NCBI RefSeq assembly: GCF_000469505.1
Contig: NZ_KI272842.1
Location: forward strand, 1 to 64,000
Reading direction: 5' to 3'
Source: Leptotrichia sp. oral taxon 215 str. W9775
GTDB taxonomy: Bacteria > Fusobacteriota > Fusobacteriia > Fusobacteriales > Leptotrichiaceae
Length of the DNA stretch: 64,000 nucleotides
Of the stretch, positions 45,851-54,808 are shown piece by piece. The position numbers were made by a program, and so were the translations under genes. Position 1 is the first letter of the stretch; the number at the start of each line of letters is the position of its first letter. The notes below the pieces were generated by a model, which made no database searches, was not told the DNA's origin, and worked only from the letters and a program-made list of their open reading frames with translations.

Positions 45851-45872
45851 ATTTTATGTGATTTTTAAAAAA

Positions 45873-46127
45873 TTAGTCTTCAACCTTTTCAGCTTCTAAA
45901 ACTTCTTTTTCTTCTTTATCTTTTTTTTCAGTATAGTCTGCCGGTTTATCAGGCATAATGAAAAGACCTAGAATAAAATAAGGTATAATCCCCATTCCTC
46001 CTGGAAGTGCAAGCAGGACAGCACCAATACGTATTATAGTTGAATCCACTTCAAAATATTCTGCAATTCCTCCACATACACCAAGAATTTTTTTATCAGT
46101 TGATGACTTATATAATTTTTTTTCCAT
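45873..46127 (-). CDS. PspC-domain protein
   Basis: An 84-residue protein that is essentially one PspC domain: KKLYKSSTDKKILGVCGGIAEYF and DSTIIRIGAVLLALPGGMGII, then one or two hydrophobic segments and a charged tail of Lys and Glu. Such small PspC-like membrane proteins are linked to envelope stress, but without pspA nearby a phage-shock role is not shown. AAAGGAGG precedes the ATG by 6 bp. Confidence 0.88.
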   Translation of the reverse strand: MEKKLYKSSTDKKILGVCGGIAEYFEVDSTIIRIGAVLLALPGGMGIIPYFILGLFIMPDKPADYTEKKDKEEKEVLEAEKVED

Positions 46128-46155
46128 CGTAATTCCTCCTTTACAATTCAGTTAG

Positions 46156-46184
46156 AGTATATTACAAAAATAAGATAAAGTCAA
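46156..46184 (-). promoter_or_regulatory. pspC-domain gene promoter
   Basis: On the minus strand TTGACT (46179-46184) and TATACT (46156-46161) are 17 bp apart, about 30 bp before the start codon. Confidence 0.7.
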
Positions 46185-46385
46185 TAAATTACACTCGATT
46201 ATATAAAAAATGAAAGTAGACTAAAAGTCTGGTGAAATAAAAATGGAAGTTGGATTTACATAATAAATATAAAAAAATAACATTAATTAATAATACGGTA
46301 ATATGTAAAAAAGCAAAAATAAAGTTTACTAAACGAAATATTTATGATAAAATAAACTATAATAAGTCAATTAGGAGTGAACAAA

Positions 46386-47012
46386 ATGTTAGAAACATTG
46401 ATTTTTAGGGAGATAAGATATAATGGGAACAATGAAAAGTTTCTAAAGAAAATTCAGGGAAAGGTAGCAGAAAAACCTGAAGATATTGATGCACTGCAAA
46501 CTTTAGCATCAACTTACCATGCATTAAAAGAGAATGAAAAAGCAATAGAAATATATGAAAAACTGGTTAGCTTGAAGCCGGAAGATCATGAAATACGAGC
46601 ATTTTTAGGATATCTTTATTATGAAAATGAAGAACTGGACAAAGCTGAAGAAAATTTAAATAAAGCACTTGAATTAAGTCAGCTTGAGCCATTTGTACTG
46701 TTTCTGCTGGGGAATATATATTCCAGAAGAGGTAGAATATCGGAAGCGGTTGATTGCTATGAAACTGCTATTTTTCTAGACTTTGATATGTATGTTGCTC
46801 ATATTGATTTTGCAAGAAAATATGAGCATATGGGTAGACATAAAAAAGCCTTAAGGGAATATAAGGCCGCTCTTGAAATTGATTCTAGGGATGAAGGATT
46901 ACTGGAAAAAATTAATTATATTGAAAATAAATGTAAAGCAACAAAGAACTGCGATTTTGAAAAGGAAGAAAAAAACCAGTTTATAAGTGAAAAATTGGCA
47001 TTAAATCTATAA
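46386..47012 (+). CDS. tetratricopeptide repeat protein
   Basis: It holds four to five tandem TPR units, recognisable as ENEKAIEIYEKLVSLKPEDHE, ENEELDKAEENLNKALELS, RISEAVDCYETAIFL and RHKKALREYKAALEI. TPR scaffolds bind other proteins; the partner is unknown. There is no signal peptide. ATG 46386 is chosen because TTAGGAG lies 8 bp upstream; a GTG at 46377 falls within that site. A TATAAT (46358-46363) just upstream suggests its own promoter, although no clear -35 was found. Confidence 0.85.
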   Translation: MLETLIFREIRYNGNNEKFLKKIQGKVAEKPEDIDALQTLASTYHALKENEKAIEIYEKLVSLKPEDHEIRAFLGYLYYENEELDKAEENLNKALELSQLEPFVLFLLGNIYSRRGRISEAVDCYETAIFLDFDMYVAHIDFARKYEHMGRHKKALREYKAALEIDSRDEGLLEKINYIENKCKATKNCDFEKEEKNQFISEKLALNL

Positions 47013-47032
47013 ACTTGAGAAATCGGATATAT

Positions 47033-47060
47033 AAAGTTGTCTTGTCTATGACAACTTTTT
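47033..47060 (+). terminator. intrinsic terminator
   Basis: A compact hairpin, AAAGTTGTC (47033-47041) with GACAACTTT (47050-47058), 8-nt loop and a T-run, directly after the TPR gene. Confidence 0.88.
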
Positions 47061-47105
47061 CTATTGTCTAAAAATAGATAAATTAAGAAAATTGATGGAG
47101 GAAAA

Positions 47106-47957
47106 GTGGTAAATTTAGTATGTGAGGCGATTATTCCTGACGGACCGATGAAAGAAGTGGAAGAAATAGAAAACAGTATTAGAACGGTGTATAGAAAACC
47201 AATATGGAATAAATTTATAAAAGCTATAAATGATTACAACCTTGTAGAAAATGGGGATAAAATTGCCATTGGAATATCTGGGGGAAAAGATAGCCTTCTT
47301 CTTGCAAAGCTTTTCAGTGAGCTGAAAAAGGATAAAAGTAGAAATTTTGAATTTAAGGCAGTAAGCCTGAATCCCGGGTTCAGACAGTCTGATCTTGATA
47401 ATTTTAGGAATAATCTTGAAAAATTAAATATAGACTGTGAAATTATAGATACTAACATATGGGAAATAGCCAATGAAAAAGCCAAGGATTATCCATGTTT
47501 TCTATGTGCAAAAATGAGAAGAGGAATTCTTTATAAAAAAGTGGAGGAATTTGGATTTAACAAATTAACATTAGGTCATCATTTTGATGATGTTATTGAA
47601 ACTACAATGATAAATATGCTTTATGCAGGGACAGTAAAGACGATGACTCCAAAGGTAAAGTCAACGTCAGGTAAACTGGAGCTTATAAGACCTCTTATAT
47701 ATGTAAGGGAAGCTGATATAATAGAATACACAAAGAAAAATGGTATTAGGGCAATGAACTGCGGATGTACAATAGAAGCAGGTAAAACTTCAAGTAAAAG
47801 AAAGGAAGTAAAGGATCTTCTGGCAGCACTGGAAGAAAAGGATCCGGGAATAAAACAGAGTATATTTAATTCCATGAAAAATATAAACTTAGATTATGTT
47901 TTTGGATATACTCATGGAAATAAAAAAGATAATCAGATTGAAGATGATGAAAATTAA
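47106..47957 (+). CDS. TtcA-like tRNA thiolation protein
   Basis: An ATP-PPase of the TtcA/TtuA family. The PP-loop is SGGKDS at residues 58-63. Cys131 and Cys134 (PCFLCAKMRRG) plus Cys219/Cys221 (MNCGCT) provide the iron-sulfur cluster ligands used by TtcA for 2-thiolation of cytidine 32 in tRNAs. GHHFDDVIETTMIN is also conserved. Translation begins at GTG 47106, with ATGGAGG 6 bp upstream. At 283 residues it is close to E. coli TtcA. The exact tRNA target is inferred. Confidence 0.87.
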   Translation: MVNLVCEAIIPDGPMKEVEEIENSIRTVYRKPIWNKFIKAINDYNLVENGDKIAIGISGGKDSLLLAKLFSELKKDKSRNFEFKAVSLNPGFRQSDLDNFRNNLEKLNIDCEIIDTNIWEIANEKAKDYPCFLCAKMRRGILYKKVEEFGFNKLTLGHHFDDVIETTMINMLYAGTVKTMTPKVKSTSGKLELIRPLIYVREADIIEYTKKNGIRAMNCGCTIEAGKTSSKRKEVKDLLAALEEKDPGIKQSIFNSMKNINLDYVFGYTHGNKKDNQIEDDEN

Positions 47958-47973
47958 AAATTATAATTAATAT

Positions 47974-48041
47974 GGAAAACCATCAGAAAAGAATTGATAC
48001 ATGAATTTAGGTAATAAAATCTTTTCTGTTGGCTTTTTTTA
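47974..48041 (+). terminator. terminator after ttcA-like gene
   Basis: The left arm AAACCATCAGAAAAGA and right arm TCTTTTCTGTTGGCTTT pair with one or two mismatches around a long loop, followed by seven T. Confidence 0.7.
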
Positions 48042-48084
48042 TTGGAATATTCATATATAAAATAGTTAAATTTTAATTTTTTTG

Positions 48085-48237
48085 TTGCAATATAGAGAAA
48101 AATAAGGTAAAATTATTTTGTTAATAAAAATTTTTTATATTGTGTTTCAAATTTTATGTATTACATAAATTTTGTAATTATTATATAAAAGTTAATGATG
48201 AAAATACTAAAGATAAAATGATAATAAATGAATCATT
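48085..48237 (+). promoter_or_regulatory. feo operon promoter and candidate operator
   Basis: TTGCAA (48085-48090) and TAAAAT (48108-48113) are 17 bp apart. Further downstream, just before feoA, lies an inverted repeat AATGAT (48217-48222) with ATCATT (48232-48237). The stretch around it (ATGATAATAAATGAATCATT) resembles the GATAAT-based Fur box. Iron repression of feo genes is common, so this is a reasonable but unproven Fur site. Confidence 0.45.
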
Positions 48238-48257
48238 CGGAGGAAAAGAGGTATTTT

Positions 48258-48476
48258 ATGAATTTATTGATGGCACCAGTTAACACACCATTAAAAATTA
48301 TAAAGGTGAAAATGGAAGGAAGCCAGGAGAGACAACTAAGTAGTATGGGATTTGTTGCCGAAAGTGAAATTATGGTAATAACCGAGAACTCTGGAAATCT
48401 TATTGTAAATGTTAAGGACTGCAGAGTAGCAATTGGGAAAGAAATTGCACAGAAAATAGTAGTCAGGGTGAAATAG
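48258..48476 (+). CDS. feoA: FeoA-domain protein, first copy
   Basis: A small SH3-like protein that assists the FeoB ferrous-iron transporter. The 72-residue product contains the FeoA pattern of a regulatory loop (EGSQERQLSSMGFVAESEI) followed by a glycine-poor barrel ending in CRVAIGKEIAQKIVV. ATG 48258 is chosen because GAGG lies 8 bp upstream; the longer frame from 48228 would place that site inside the gene. A second FeoA gene follows 89 bp later. Confidence 0.85.
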   Translation: MNLLMAPVNTPLKIIKVKMEGSQERQLSSMGFVAESEIMVITENSGNLIVNVKDCRVAIGKEIAQKIVVRVK

Positions 48477-48565
48477 CGGTGATGCAGTTATTATAGAAAC
48501 TGTAAAAAAGTTTTTAAGTTGTTTTAAATATTTTAATATAAATTTTATAGGAGGGAGAGTTTACT

Positions 48566-48814
48566 ATGACATTGAAAGAATCAAGGGTGAATTTTAGTTA
48601 TAGAGTAGTGAAAATTCATGGTTCAGGACCATTCAAAAGAAGAATTATGGATATGGGAATAACTAAAAATGCAGAAATCTACGTAAGAAAAGTAGCTCCT
48701 CTGGGAGATCCTGTACAAATATCCATAAGAGGATATGAATTAAGTCTTAGAAAAGAAGATGCTGAATGCGTAGAAATAGAACCTATAAATTCACAAAATT
48801 CTGCTGTTGTATAA
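48566..48814 (+). CDS. feoA: FeoA-domain protein, second copy
   Basis: It is 82 residues, again one FeoA domain: VVKIHGSGPFKRRIMDMGITKNAEIYVRKVAPLGDP, then IRGYELSLRKEDAECVEI. This copy keeps the classical GxxxxRRLxxMGI-like and PLGDP features better than the first copy. The two are clearly diverged, so they may have distinct roles, for example one cytosolic partner for each FeoB interaction. A good ribosome binding site (AGGAGG) precedes it. feoB starts 56 bp later. Confidence 0.92.
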   Translation: MTLKESRVNFSYRVVKIHGSGPFKRRIMDMGITKNAEIYVRKVAPLGDPVQISIRGYELSLRKEDAECVEIEPINSQNSAVV

Positions 48815-48870
48815 TATGATTGCAGATTGATTTAGAGAATTACAGGAGAAGAGAAAAGGAAGGAGAAAAA

Positions 48871-51030
48871 ATGAGCATAACAATAGCTTTAGCAGGGAAT
48901 CCTAACAGTGGGAAATCAACATTATTTAATGCTTTGACAGGATCGAATCAATATGTGGGAAACTGGCCGGGAGTTACGGTAGAAAAGAAAACAGGTGTTT
49001 ATAAGAAAAATAAGGAAATACAGATTACTGACCTACCAGGAGTATACTCGCTGTCACCGTATACATTGGAAGAAGTGGTGAGTAGGGAATATCTGATAAA
49101 TGAAAAACCTGATGTAATAGTAAATATAATAGATGCTTCAAATATAGAAAGAAACCTATATCTGTCCACTCAGCTGTCAGAAATTGGTATTCCAATGGTA
49201 GTGGCATTGAATATGATGGATGTTGTTGAAAGAAACGGGGATAAGATAGATACTGAAAAATTGAGTAAAATATTAAACTGTCCAATTATAGAAATTTCAG
49301 CATTAAGAAATAAAAATATAGATAAAGTTATAGAAGCTTCCCTTCAGGCAGCTGAAAAAAGAGATTTTTCTTATATAAAATCATTTAATCCTGAAGTAGA
49401 AGGTATAATTACAGAGCTGGAGAATGTTCTTTCAGGTGCAGGTGTTTCAGAATATAAAAGATGGTATGCCGTAAAATTACTTGAAAGAGATGAGAAATCT
49501 ACAGCAATGCTAAAATTATCAGAAACAGATAAAAAAGAAATAGAAAGTATTGTAAAAAAGGCAGAAGATGATTTTGATGATGACGGTGAAGGAATTATTA
49601 CAGATGCCCGTTACAACTTTATATCAGGGGTTATAAATCAGACTGTAAAAAAAGGAAGAACAGGCTTGACTGCAAGTGATAAGGCAGATAAAATTTTAAC
49701 AAACCGTATATTTGCACTTCCTATCTTTGTTGCAATAATGTTTTTAATTTACTATGTTTCAATAACAATAGTAGGTGGACCTATTACTGACTGGGTAAAT
49801 GATACATTCTTTGGAGAAATTATAGGTGGAAATTTAAAAACTTTCCTTGAAGGAATAAATGTGGCTCCTTGGCTTACAAGCCTTGTAGTTGACGGTATAG
49901 TTGGCGGAGTTGGAGCGGTATTAGGATTTCTTCCAATTATAGCGACACTTTACTTCTTTATGGCGATACTGGAAGATATAGGATATATGTCAAGAATAGC
50001 ATTTATTTTAGATAGAATTTTCCGTAAATTTGGACTTTCAGGAAAATCATTCATACCTATACTGATAGGTACAGGATGTTCAGTTCCTGGAATTATGGCG
50101 ACAAGAACTATAGAAAATGAAAATGACAGAAGAATGACTATAATTGTAGCTTCGTTTATGCCATGTGGTGCAAAAACAGAAATTATAGCACTATTTGCGG
50201 CGACTATTTTCATTGGTTCAAAGGGTTGGTGGTTTGCACCGGTATGTTACTTTGCAGGAATTTTAGCAGTAGTAATTTCTGGAATTATGCTTAAAAAGAC
50301 AAAAAGCTTTTCCGGAGATCCTGCTCCGTTTGTAATGGAATTACCTGAATATCACCTGCCATTACCATCAAACATAATAAGAACAGTATGGGACAGAGTA
50401 AAAGCATTTATAATAAAAGCCGGAACAATTATATTACTTGCAACTGTAGTAATATGGTTCCTGCAAAATATATCAACAAAATTTGAATTTGTGGAATTCT
50501 CTGAAGACAGCCACTCAATTCTGGAAGCTATGGGAAGAATTATCGCTCCTATATTCAGTCCTTTAGGATTTGGAAACTGGGCTTCTACAGTTGCAACAAT
50601 AAGTGGACTTGTAGCAAAAGAAGTTGTTGTATCTACATTCGGAGTAGTTGGAGGATTGGGAGATGCCGCTGTTGAAGATGCTTCATGGATAAAATATACA
50701 AACGAATTATTTACTTCTGTATCAGCATTGAGTTTTATGCTGTTTAACCAATTATGTATTCCTTGTTTTGCCGCAGTTGGAGCAATGAGGGAAGAAATGA
50801 ACAGTGCTAAATGGTCATGGTTTACAGTAGCTTATCAGATGGGATTTGCATATGCAATTTCATTGATTGTATTCCAGTTTGGAAATGTATTTGTACTGCA
50901 TCAGGCACCTACAATATGGACTGCAGCTGCAGGATTGGTACTGGCACTTATACTTTACATGATGTTCAGAAAACCTAAAGAAGCAAAGGCAGAGGTTAAG
51001 TCAGCAGTAACTGCAAAAAGTAATCAATAG
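48871..51030 (+). CDS. feoB: ferrous iron transporter FeoB
   Basis: An inner-membrane Fe(II) transporter. The N-terminal G domain has G1 GNPNSGKST (9-17), GVTVEKKTG (G2), DLPGVYSL (G3) and NMMD (G4). A GDI-like helical linker follows. The membrane part includes two Gate motifs with conserved Cys: PILIGTGCSVPGIMATR and QLCIPCFAAVGAM. ATG 48871, with GGAAGGAG upstream, is preferred to a start at 48820. The product is 719 residues. The next gene encodes a FeoB-associated Cys-rich protein. Confidence 0.96.
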   Translation: MSITIALAGNPNSGKSTLFNALTGSNQYVGNWPGVTVEKKTGVYKKNKEIQITDLPGVYSLSPYTLEEVVSREYLINEKPDVIVNIIDASNIERNLYLSTQLSEIGIPMVVALNMMDVVERNGDKIDTEKLSKILNCPIIEISALRNKNIDKVIEASLQAAEKRDFSYIKSFNPEVEGIITELENVLSGAGVSEYKRWYAVKLLERDEKSTAMLKLSETDKKEIESIVKKAEDDFDDDGEGIITDARYNFISGVINQTVKKGRTGLTASDKADKILTNRIFALPIFVAIMFLIYYVSITIVGGPITDWVNDTFFGEIIGGNLKTFLEGINVAPWLTSLVVDGIVGGVGAVLGFLPIIATLYFFMAILEDIGYMSRIAFILDRIFRKFGLSGKSFIPILIGTGCSVPGIMATRTIENENDRRMTIIVASFMPCGAKTEIIALFAATIFIGSKGWWFAPVCYFAGILAVVISGIMLKKTKSFSGDPAPFVMELPEYHLPLPSNIIRTVWDRVKAFIIKAGTIILLATVVIWFLQNISTKFEFVEFSEDSHSILEAMGRIIAPIFSPLGFGNWASTVATISGLVAKEVVVSTFGVVGGLGDAAVEDASWIKYTNELFTSVSALSFMLFNQLCIPCFAAVGAMREEMNSAKWSWFTVAYQMGFAYAISLIVFQFGNVFVLHQAPTIWTAAAGLVLALILYMMFRKPKEAKAEVKSAVTAKSNQ

Positions 51031-51068
51031 TATAAAAAAATAATTTGTTCTGAAAGGGGATGGAAAAT

Positions 51069-51203
51069 ATGTCAACAATAATTGTGTTAGCAGTGGTAAT
51101 TCTTGCAGTCGTATTTGCGGTAAAAAGAGTGAAGAAACATGGTGGCTGCAACTGTGGTAAGAAAGATTGCCATTCCTCATGCTGTAAACGTATAGACAAA
51201 TAA
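51069..51203 (+). CDS. FeoB-associated Cys-rich membrane protein
   Basis: A 44-codon gene 38 bp after feoB, with AAAGGGG about 10 bp before its ATG. The product is one N-terminal membrane helix (STIIVLAVVILAVVFAV), a basic stretch and a tail with five Cys (GGCNCGKKDC... SSCC). This matches the small FeoB-associated Cys-rich proteins of Firmicutes and Fusobacteria, thought to aid FeoB or bind iron or an iron-sulfur centre at the membrane. A terminator follows. It is easily missed because of its size. Confidence 0.85.
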   Translation: MSTIIVLAVVILAVVFAVKRVKKHGGCNCGKKDCHSSCCKRIDK

Positions 51204-51215
51204 ATCAGAATAGAT

Positions 51216-51250
51216 GCAAGGCCGAGTTATCAAAATCAGCCTTGCTTTTT
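51216..51250 (+). terminator. feo operon terminator
   Basis: GCAAGGC (51216-51222) pairs with GCCTTGC (51239-51245) around a 16-nt loop, followed by five T. The stem is the most GC-rich in the window. Confidence 0.88.
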
Positions 51251-51257
51251 CATTTTT

Positions 51258-51286
51258 TTCAAAAATAATGGAATATATGATATAAT
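51258..51286 (+). promoter_or_regulatory. promoter of DUF2721 gene
   Basis: An extended -10 (TGATATAAT, TATAAT at 51281-51286) lies 17 bp from a weak -35 TTCAAA (51258-51263), about 30 bp before the start codon. Confidence 0.55.
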
Positions 51287-51319
51287 ATAAAAAAGATTTC
51301 AGATGAAAGGAGAATAGGT

Positions 51320-51721
51320 ATGAATCTGGAAATTACCACACCTGCAGTTCTTTTTCCGTCAGTTTCATTGCTTCTGCTGGCATATACAAACAGATTTCTT
51401 GCACTGGCTTCAATTGTAAGACAGATGGATGTGTGCACAACTGATGAATATCAGATGAATCAGATAAAAAATTTACAGAAGAGGATGCGGTATATAAAAA
51501 AGATGCAGTACTTTGGAGTGGCAAGTCTGCTTTTATGTGTTGTTTCAATGTTTTTTCTATTTTTTCAGGTGGATTTACTGGGGATGTTCTTTTTTGTAAT
51601 AAGTCTTGTACTTATGATAATATCCCTTGCATTTTCCCTGATGGAAATAAAAATATCACTTGAAGCGCTGGAAATACATCTGAATCATTGCGAGTATAAA
51701 AAGGAAGATAAAGAGAAATAA
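51320..51721 (+). CDS. DUF2721-family membrane protein
   Basis: A 133-residue protein starting with the characteristic TTPAVLFPSVSLLLLAYTNR, followed by a cytosolic helical hairpin with Lys/Arg and a second hydrophobic hairpin (about 68-112). The domain is widespread but its function is unknown. It has its own promoter and is followed by a separate promoter for glmU, so it is probably monocistronic. Confidence 0.82.
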   Translation: MNLEITTPAVLFPSVSLLLLAYTNRFLALASIVRQMDVCTTDEYQMNQIKNLQKRMRYIKKMQYFGVASLLLCVVSMFFLFFQVDLLGMFFFVISLVLMIISLAFSLMEIKISLEALEIHLNHCEYKKEDKEK

Positions 51722-51791
51722 GTAAATAGTAGAGGTTTTCAACATAAAAAATAAAAATTGAAAATTATAGTAAAGTTTAAAAATCTTAACA

Positions 51792-51820
51792 TTGAATAAT
51801 AGAAAAAAAATTGGTATAAT
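51792..51820 (+). promoter_or_regulatory. glmU operon promoter
   Basis: TTGAAT (51792-51797) and TATAAT (51815-51820) are 17 bp apart, with TG one base before the -10. The start codon is about 47 bp downstream. It probably drives the long glmU-to-zinc-ribbon run. Confidence 0.75.
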
Positions 51821-51866
51821 TAAAAATAAGGTTTTAACTAGAATAATTATATTTTTAGGAGGAAAA

Positions 51867-53207
51867 ATGATATCTTTAATCCTGGCAGCCGGAAAAGGTA
51901 CAAGAATGAAATCGGAAAGGTCAAAAGTTGTACACGAAGTAAATGGAGTTCCGATGGTAAAAATGGTTTCAAAATTATTGAAAAATGCAGGAATTGAAAA
52001 AAGCATCTACATTCTGGGACATAGAATGGAAGAAGTGCTGAATACAATCGGAGAAGTCGAATATGTTGAACAGGTTGAACAGCTGGGAACAGGACATGCA
52101 GTATTAATTGCGAAGGAAAAAATCGAGGAAAACAAGGATGATGTTCTTATAACATACGGAGATACACCGTTGTTAAGGGAAGAAACAATAAACAGAATGA
52201 AGGAAAAGTTTCATAATGAAAATCTTGACTGTATTATTCTGTCGTGTAATATGAAAGATCCTTTTGCCTACGGAAGAATAATAAAAAAAGATGGAAATGT
52301 AGTTGATATTATTGAAGAAAAGGAAGCAACGGAAGAGCAGAAGAAAATAAAGGAAGTAAACACAGGAGTTTATATCTTCAAGTATAAAAGCCTTCTGGAA
52401 GCACTTGGAAAAATAAATAATAACAACATAAAGGGAGAATATTATTTAACTGATACAATCAAAATTTTATCTGAAGGTGGCTATAAAGTAGGAAGTTATG
52501 AGATTGATGATGAAGATGAAGTGCTTGGTGTAAATTCAAAGGCACAGCTTGCTCAGGCAAATAAAATCTTAAGAGATAGAAAAAATCTTCAGTTAATGGA
52601 TAATGGAGCAATTCTTATAGATCCTGCAGCTACTTACATAGAAGAAGATGTTGAAATAGGGGAAGATACGGTTATCTATCCAAATGTAATTATTCAGGGA
52701 GATACAAAAATAGGGAAAAATTGTATAATTTTAAGTAATACAAGAATTGAAAATTCAATTATAAAAGATAATGTGAAGATAGAGTCTTCACTTGTGGAAA
52801 AGTCAACACTGGAGGAAGGTGTTACTGTAGGGCCGTTTGCCCACTTGAGGCCTAAAGCTCATTTAAAGGAAAATGTTCATGTAGGAAATTTTGTTGAAAT
52901 AAAAAATGCCGTACTGGAAAAAGGAGTAAAATCCGGGCATCTGACATATATCGGAGATGCCGAAGTAGGAGAGAATACTAATATTGGTGCAGGAACGATT
53001 ACATGTAATTATGACGGAAAAAATAAGCATAAGACAAAAATAGGAAAAGAATCGTTTATTGGAAGTAATACAATCATGGTGGCTCCTGTTGAAATAGGAG
53101 AAGAGTCCTTCACAGCGGCAGGATCAGTAATAACAAAAAATGTACCTGACAGTACATTGGCATTTGGAAGAGCTAAACAAATAAATAAAGAAGGGTGGAA
53201 AAAATAA
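51867..53207 (+). CDS. glmU: bifunctional GlmU (UDP-GlcNAc synthesis)
   Basis: It acetylates glucosamine 1-phosphate and uridylylates the product to UDP-GlcNAc, for peptidoglycan and surface sugars. The N-terminal pyrophosphorylase has LILAAGKGTRMKSERSKVVH and ITYGDTPLLR. The C-terminal left-handed beta helix begins near residue 245 (hexapeptides such as IGEDTVIYPNVIIQGD), with the acetyltransferase residues in RPKAHLKENVHVGNFVEIK and GAGTITCNYDGKNKHKT. ATG 51867 follows AGGAGG, so the longer upstream frame is rejected. The product is 446 residues. Confidence 0.96.
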   Translation: MISLILAAGKGTRMKSERSKVVHEVNGVPMVKMVSKLLKNAGIEKSIYILGHRMEEVLNTIGEVEYVEQVEQLGTGHAVLIAKEKIEENKDDVLITYGDTPLLREETINRMKEKFHNENLDCIILSCNMKDPFAYGRIIKKDGNVVDIIEEKEATEEQKKIKEVNTGVYIFKYKSLLEALGKINNNNIKGEYYLTDTIKILSEGGYKVGSYEIDDEDEVLGVNSKAQLAQANKILRDRKNLQLMDNGAILIDPAATYIEEDVEIGEDTVIYPNVIIQGDTKIGKNCIILSNTRIENSIIKDNVKIESSLVEKSTLEEGVTVGPFAHLRPKAHLKENVHVGNFVEIKNAVLEKGVKSGHLTYIGDAEVGENTNIGAGTITCNYDGKNKHKTKIGKESFIGSNTIMVAPVEIGEESFTAAGSVITKNVPDSTLAFGRAKQINKEGWKK

Positions 53208-53208
53208 A

Positions 53209-54201
53209 ATGACGGCCTTGTGCGAAGAAGATAAGAAGAAAATTAGAATTTTTGCAGGTTCAGCAAGTACAGATCTAGCTGAAAAAATAGCAAAGTATCT
53301 TGAAGTGGATTTGGCACCGCTTCAAATGAGAAGATTCTCCGATGGAGAAATATTTATAAAATCAGAAGAAAGTGTAAGAGGATGTAAAGTTTTTGTCATT
53401 CAGTCTACTTCACGACCTGTAAACGAAAGTATAATGGAACTGCTTATTTTTATTGATGCTTTAAGAAGGGCATCAGCCGAGGAAATAATAGCTGTAATTC
53501 CTTATTATGGATATGCAAGACAAGATAGAAAGGCCAGTCCAAGGGAGCCAATTACTTCAAAACTTGTTGCAAATCTTTTAACTGTTGCAGGAGCAACAAG
53601 AGTTGTAACTATGGATTTACACGCTAGACAGATACAGGGATTCTTTGATATACCTGTTGATCATATGGAAGCATTGCCTATTTTGGCGAAACATTTTATA
53701 AAATATGGATTTACACCTGAAGATACAGTTGTAGTATCACCTGATGTTGGAGGAGTAAAAAGGGCAAGAGGACTTGCAAACTGGCTTCATACACCTCTGG
53801 CAATTATAGACAAGAGACGTGCAAAAGCAAATGTATCTGAAGTAATGAACATCATCGGGGATGTAAAAGGCAAAAAAGCTATCCTGATAGATGACATGAT
53901 AGATACAGCAGGAACTATATGTAATGCCGCTCAAGCATTGATTGAAAAAGGAGCTGTGGAGGTTTATGCCTGTGCAACACATGCAGTTTTTTCAGGGCCT
54001 GCACTAGAAAGACTTAAAAAGTCAGCTTTTACAAGAGTAGTCATAACAGACAGCATTTACTTACCGGAAGAACAGAGATTTGATAAACTTAGAATACTTT
54101 CAACAAGTAAAATGTTTGCAGAAACTATAAAGAGAATAACTACAAGTGAACCGATAAGTAATTTATTTGAAATGCCAATTGAGGAAAAGAAAAGTGAATA
54201 A
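53209..54201 (+). CDS. prs: ribose-phosphate pyrophosphokinase
   Basis: It makes PRPP from ribose 5-phosphate and ATP for nucleotide, His and Trp synthesis. Conserved segments are FSDGEIFIK, DALRRASAEEIIAVIPYYGYARQDRK, the ATP/metal motif VVTMDLHARQIQGFFDIPVDH, and the PRPP loop AILIDDMIDTAGT. Its 330 residues are normal. It starts 2 bp after the glmU stop. The glmU-prs order is common in bacteria. Confidence 0.96.
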   Translation: MTALCEEDKKKIRIFAGSASTDLAEKIAKYLEVDLAPLQMRRFSDGEIFIKSEESVRGCKVFVIQSTSRPVNESIMELLIFIDALRRASAEEIIAVIPYYGYARQDRKASPREPITSKLVANLLTVAGATRVVTMDLHARQIQGFFDIPVDHMEALPILAKHFIKYGFTPEDTVVVSPDVGGVKRARGLANWLHTPLAIIDKRRAKANVSEVMNIIGDVKGKKAILIDDMIDTAGTICNAAQALIEKGAVEVYACATHAVFSGPALERLKKSAFTRVVITDSIYLPEEQRFDKLRILSTSKMFAETIKRITTSEPISNLFEMPIEEKKSE

Positions 54202-54808
54202 TTTAAAAAATAATGTTAGTGATATAGCTGAAATTTTAAAAAAAGGAGGAGTTGCTATTTTTCCTACAGATACAGTGTATGGAATAGGAGCTCTTCCTGA
54301 TAAGGAAGCTGTCAGAAGGCTGTACAGAATAAAGAAAAGGGATTTTTCAAAGAAAATAATAGCACTTATTGACAATCCTGATAAGCTGGAGGTTCTCACT
54401 TCAGAAACAGGAGAAAATATAGACAGGATAAAAAAAGTAATAGAAGAATGCTGGCCTGGAGAGCTGACTATAATATTCAAGGCAAATGAAGAATTTACGG
54501 AAAAATTTGATAGCGGACTTAAAACCGTCGGGATAAGGATTCCAAAAAATAGGACTGCCATTGATATTATAAAGAACACAGGAGGTATTGTCTTAACAAC
54601 AAGTGCAAATATTTCAGGAGAAAAAGCAGTTACAGATATAAAGGATATGAGTGAAGTCCTTTTAAATGAAGTTGATGGGATAATAACTGATAACTCAATA
54701 CTGACAGGAGTTCCTTCCACAATTATAAAATATGTGGAAGGGGAAATAGAGATACTTAGAGAAGGAAACATAAATATAGAAAAAATAAAACAGTTAATGA
54801 AAGGATAA
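54194..54808 (+). CDS. tsaC: threonylcarbamoyl-AMP synthase (TsaC/YrdC)
   Basis: It forms threonylcarbamoyl-AMP from Thr, bicarbonate and ATP for the t6A37 modification of ANN-decoding tRNAs. The YrdC fold shows GGVAIFPTDTVYGIGALP, RRLYRIKKRDFSKK, WPGELTIIFKA, VGIRIPKNRTA and LTTSANISGEKA. I take GTG 54194 as start, preceded by GAGGAAAAG, over a TTG farther up. It overlaps prs by 8 bp and gives 204 residues. It is the short TsaC form without a C-terminal Sua5 domain. Confidence 0.93.
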   Translation: MNNLKNNVSDIAEILKKGGVAIFPTDTVYGIGALPDKEAVRRLYRIKKRDFSKKIIALIDNPDKLEVLTSETGENIDRIKKVIEECWPGELTIIFKANEEFTEKFDSGLKTVGIRIPKNRTAIDIIKNTGGIVLTTSANISGEKAVTDIKDMSEVLLNEVDGIITDNSILTGVPSTIIKYVEGEIEILREGNINIEKIKQLMKG

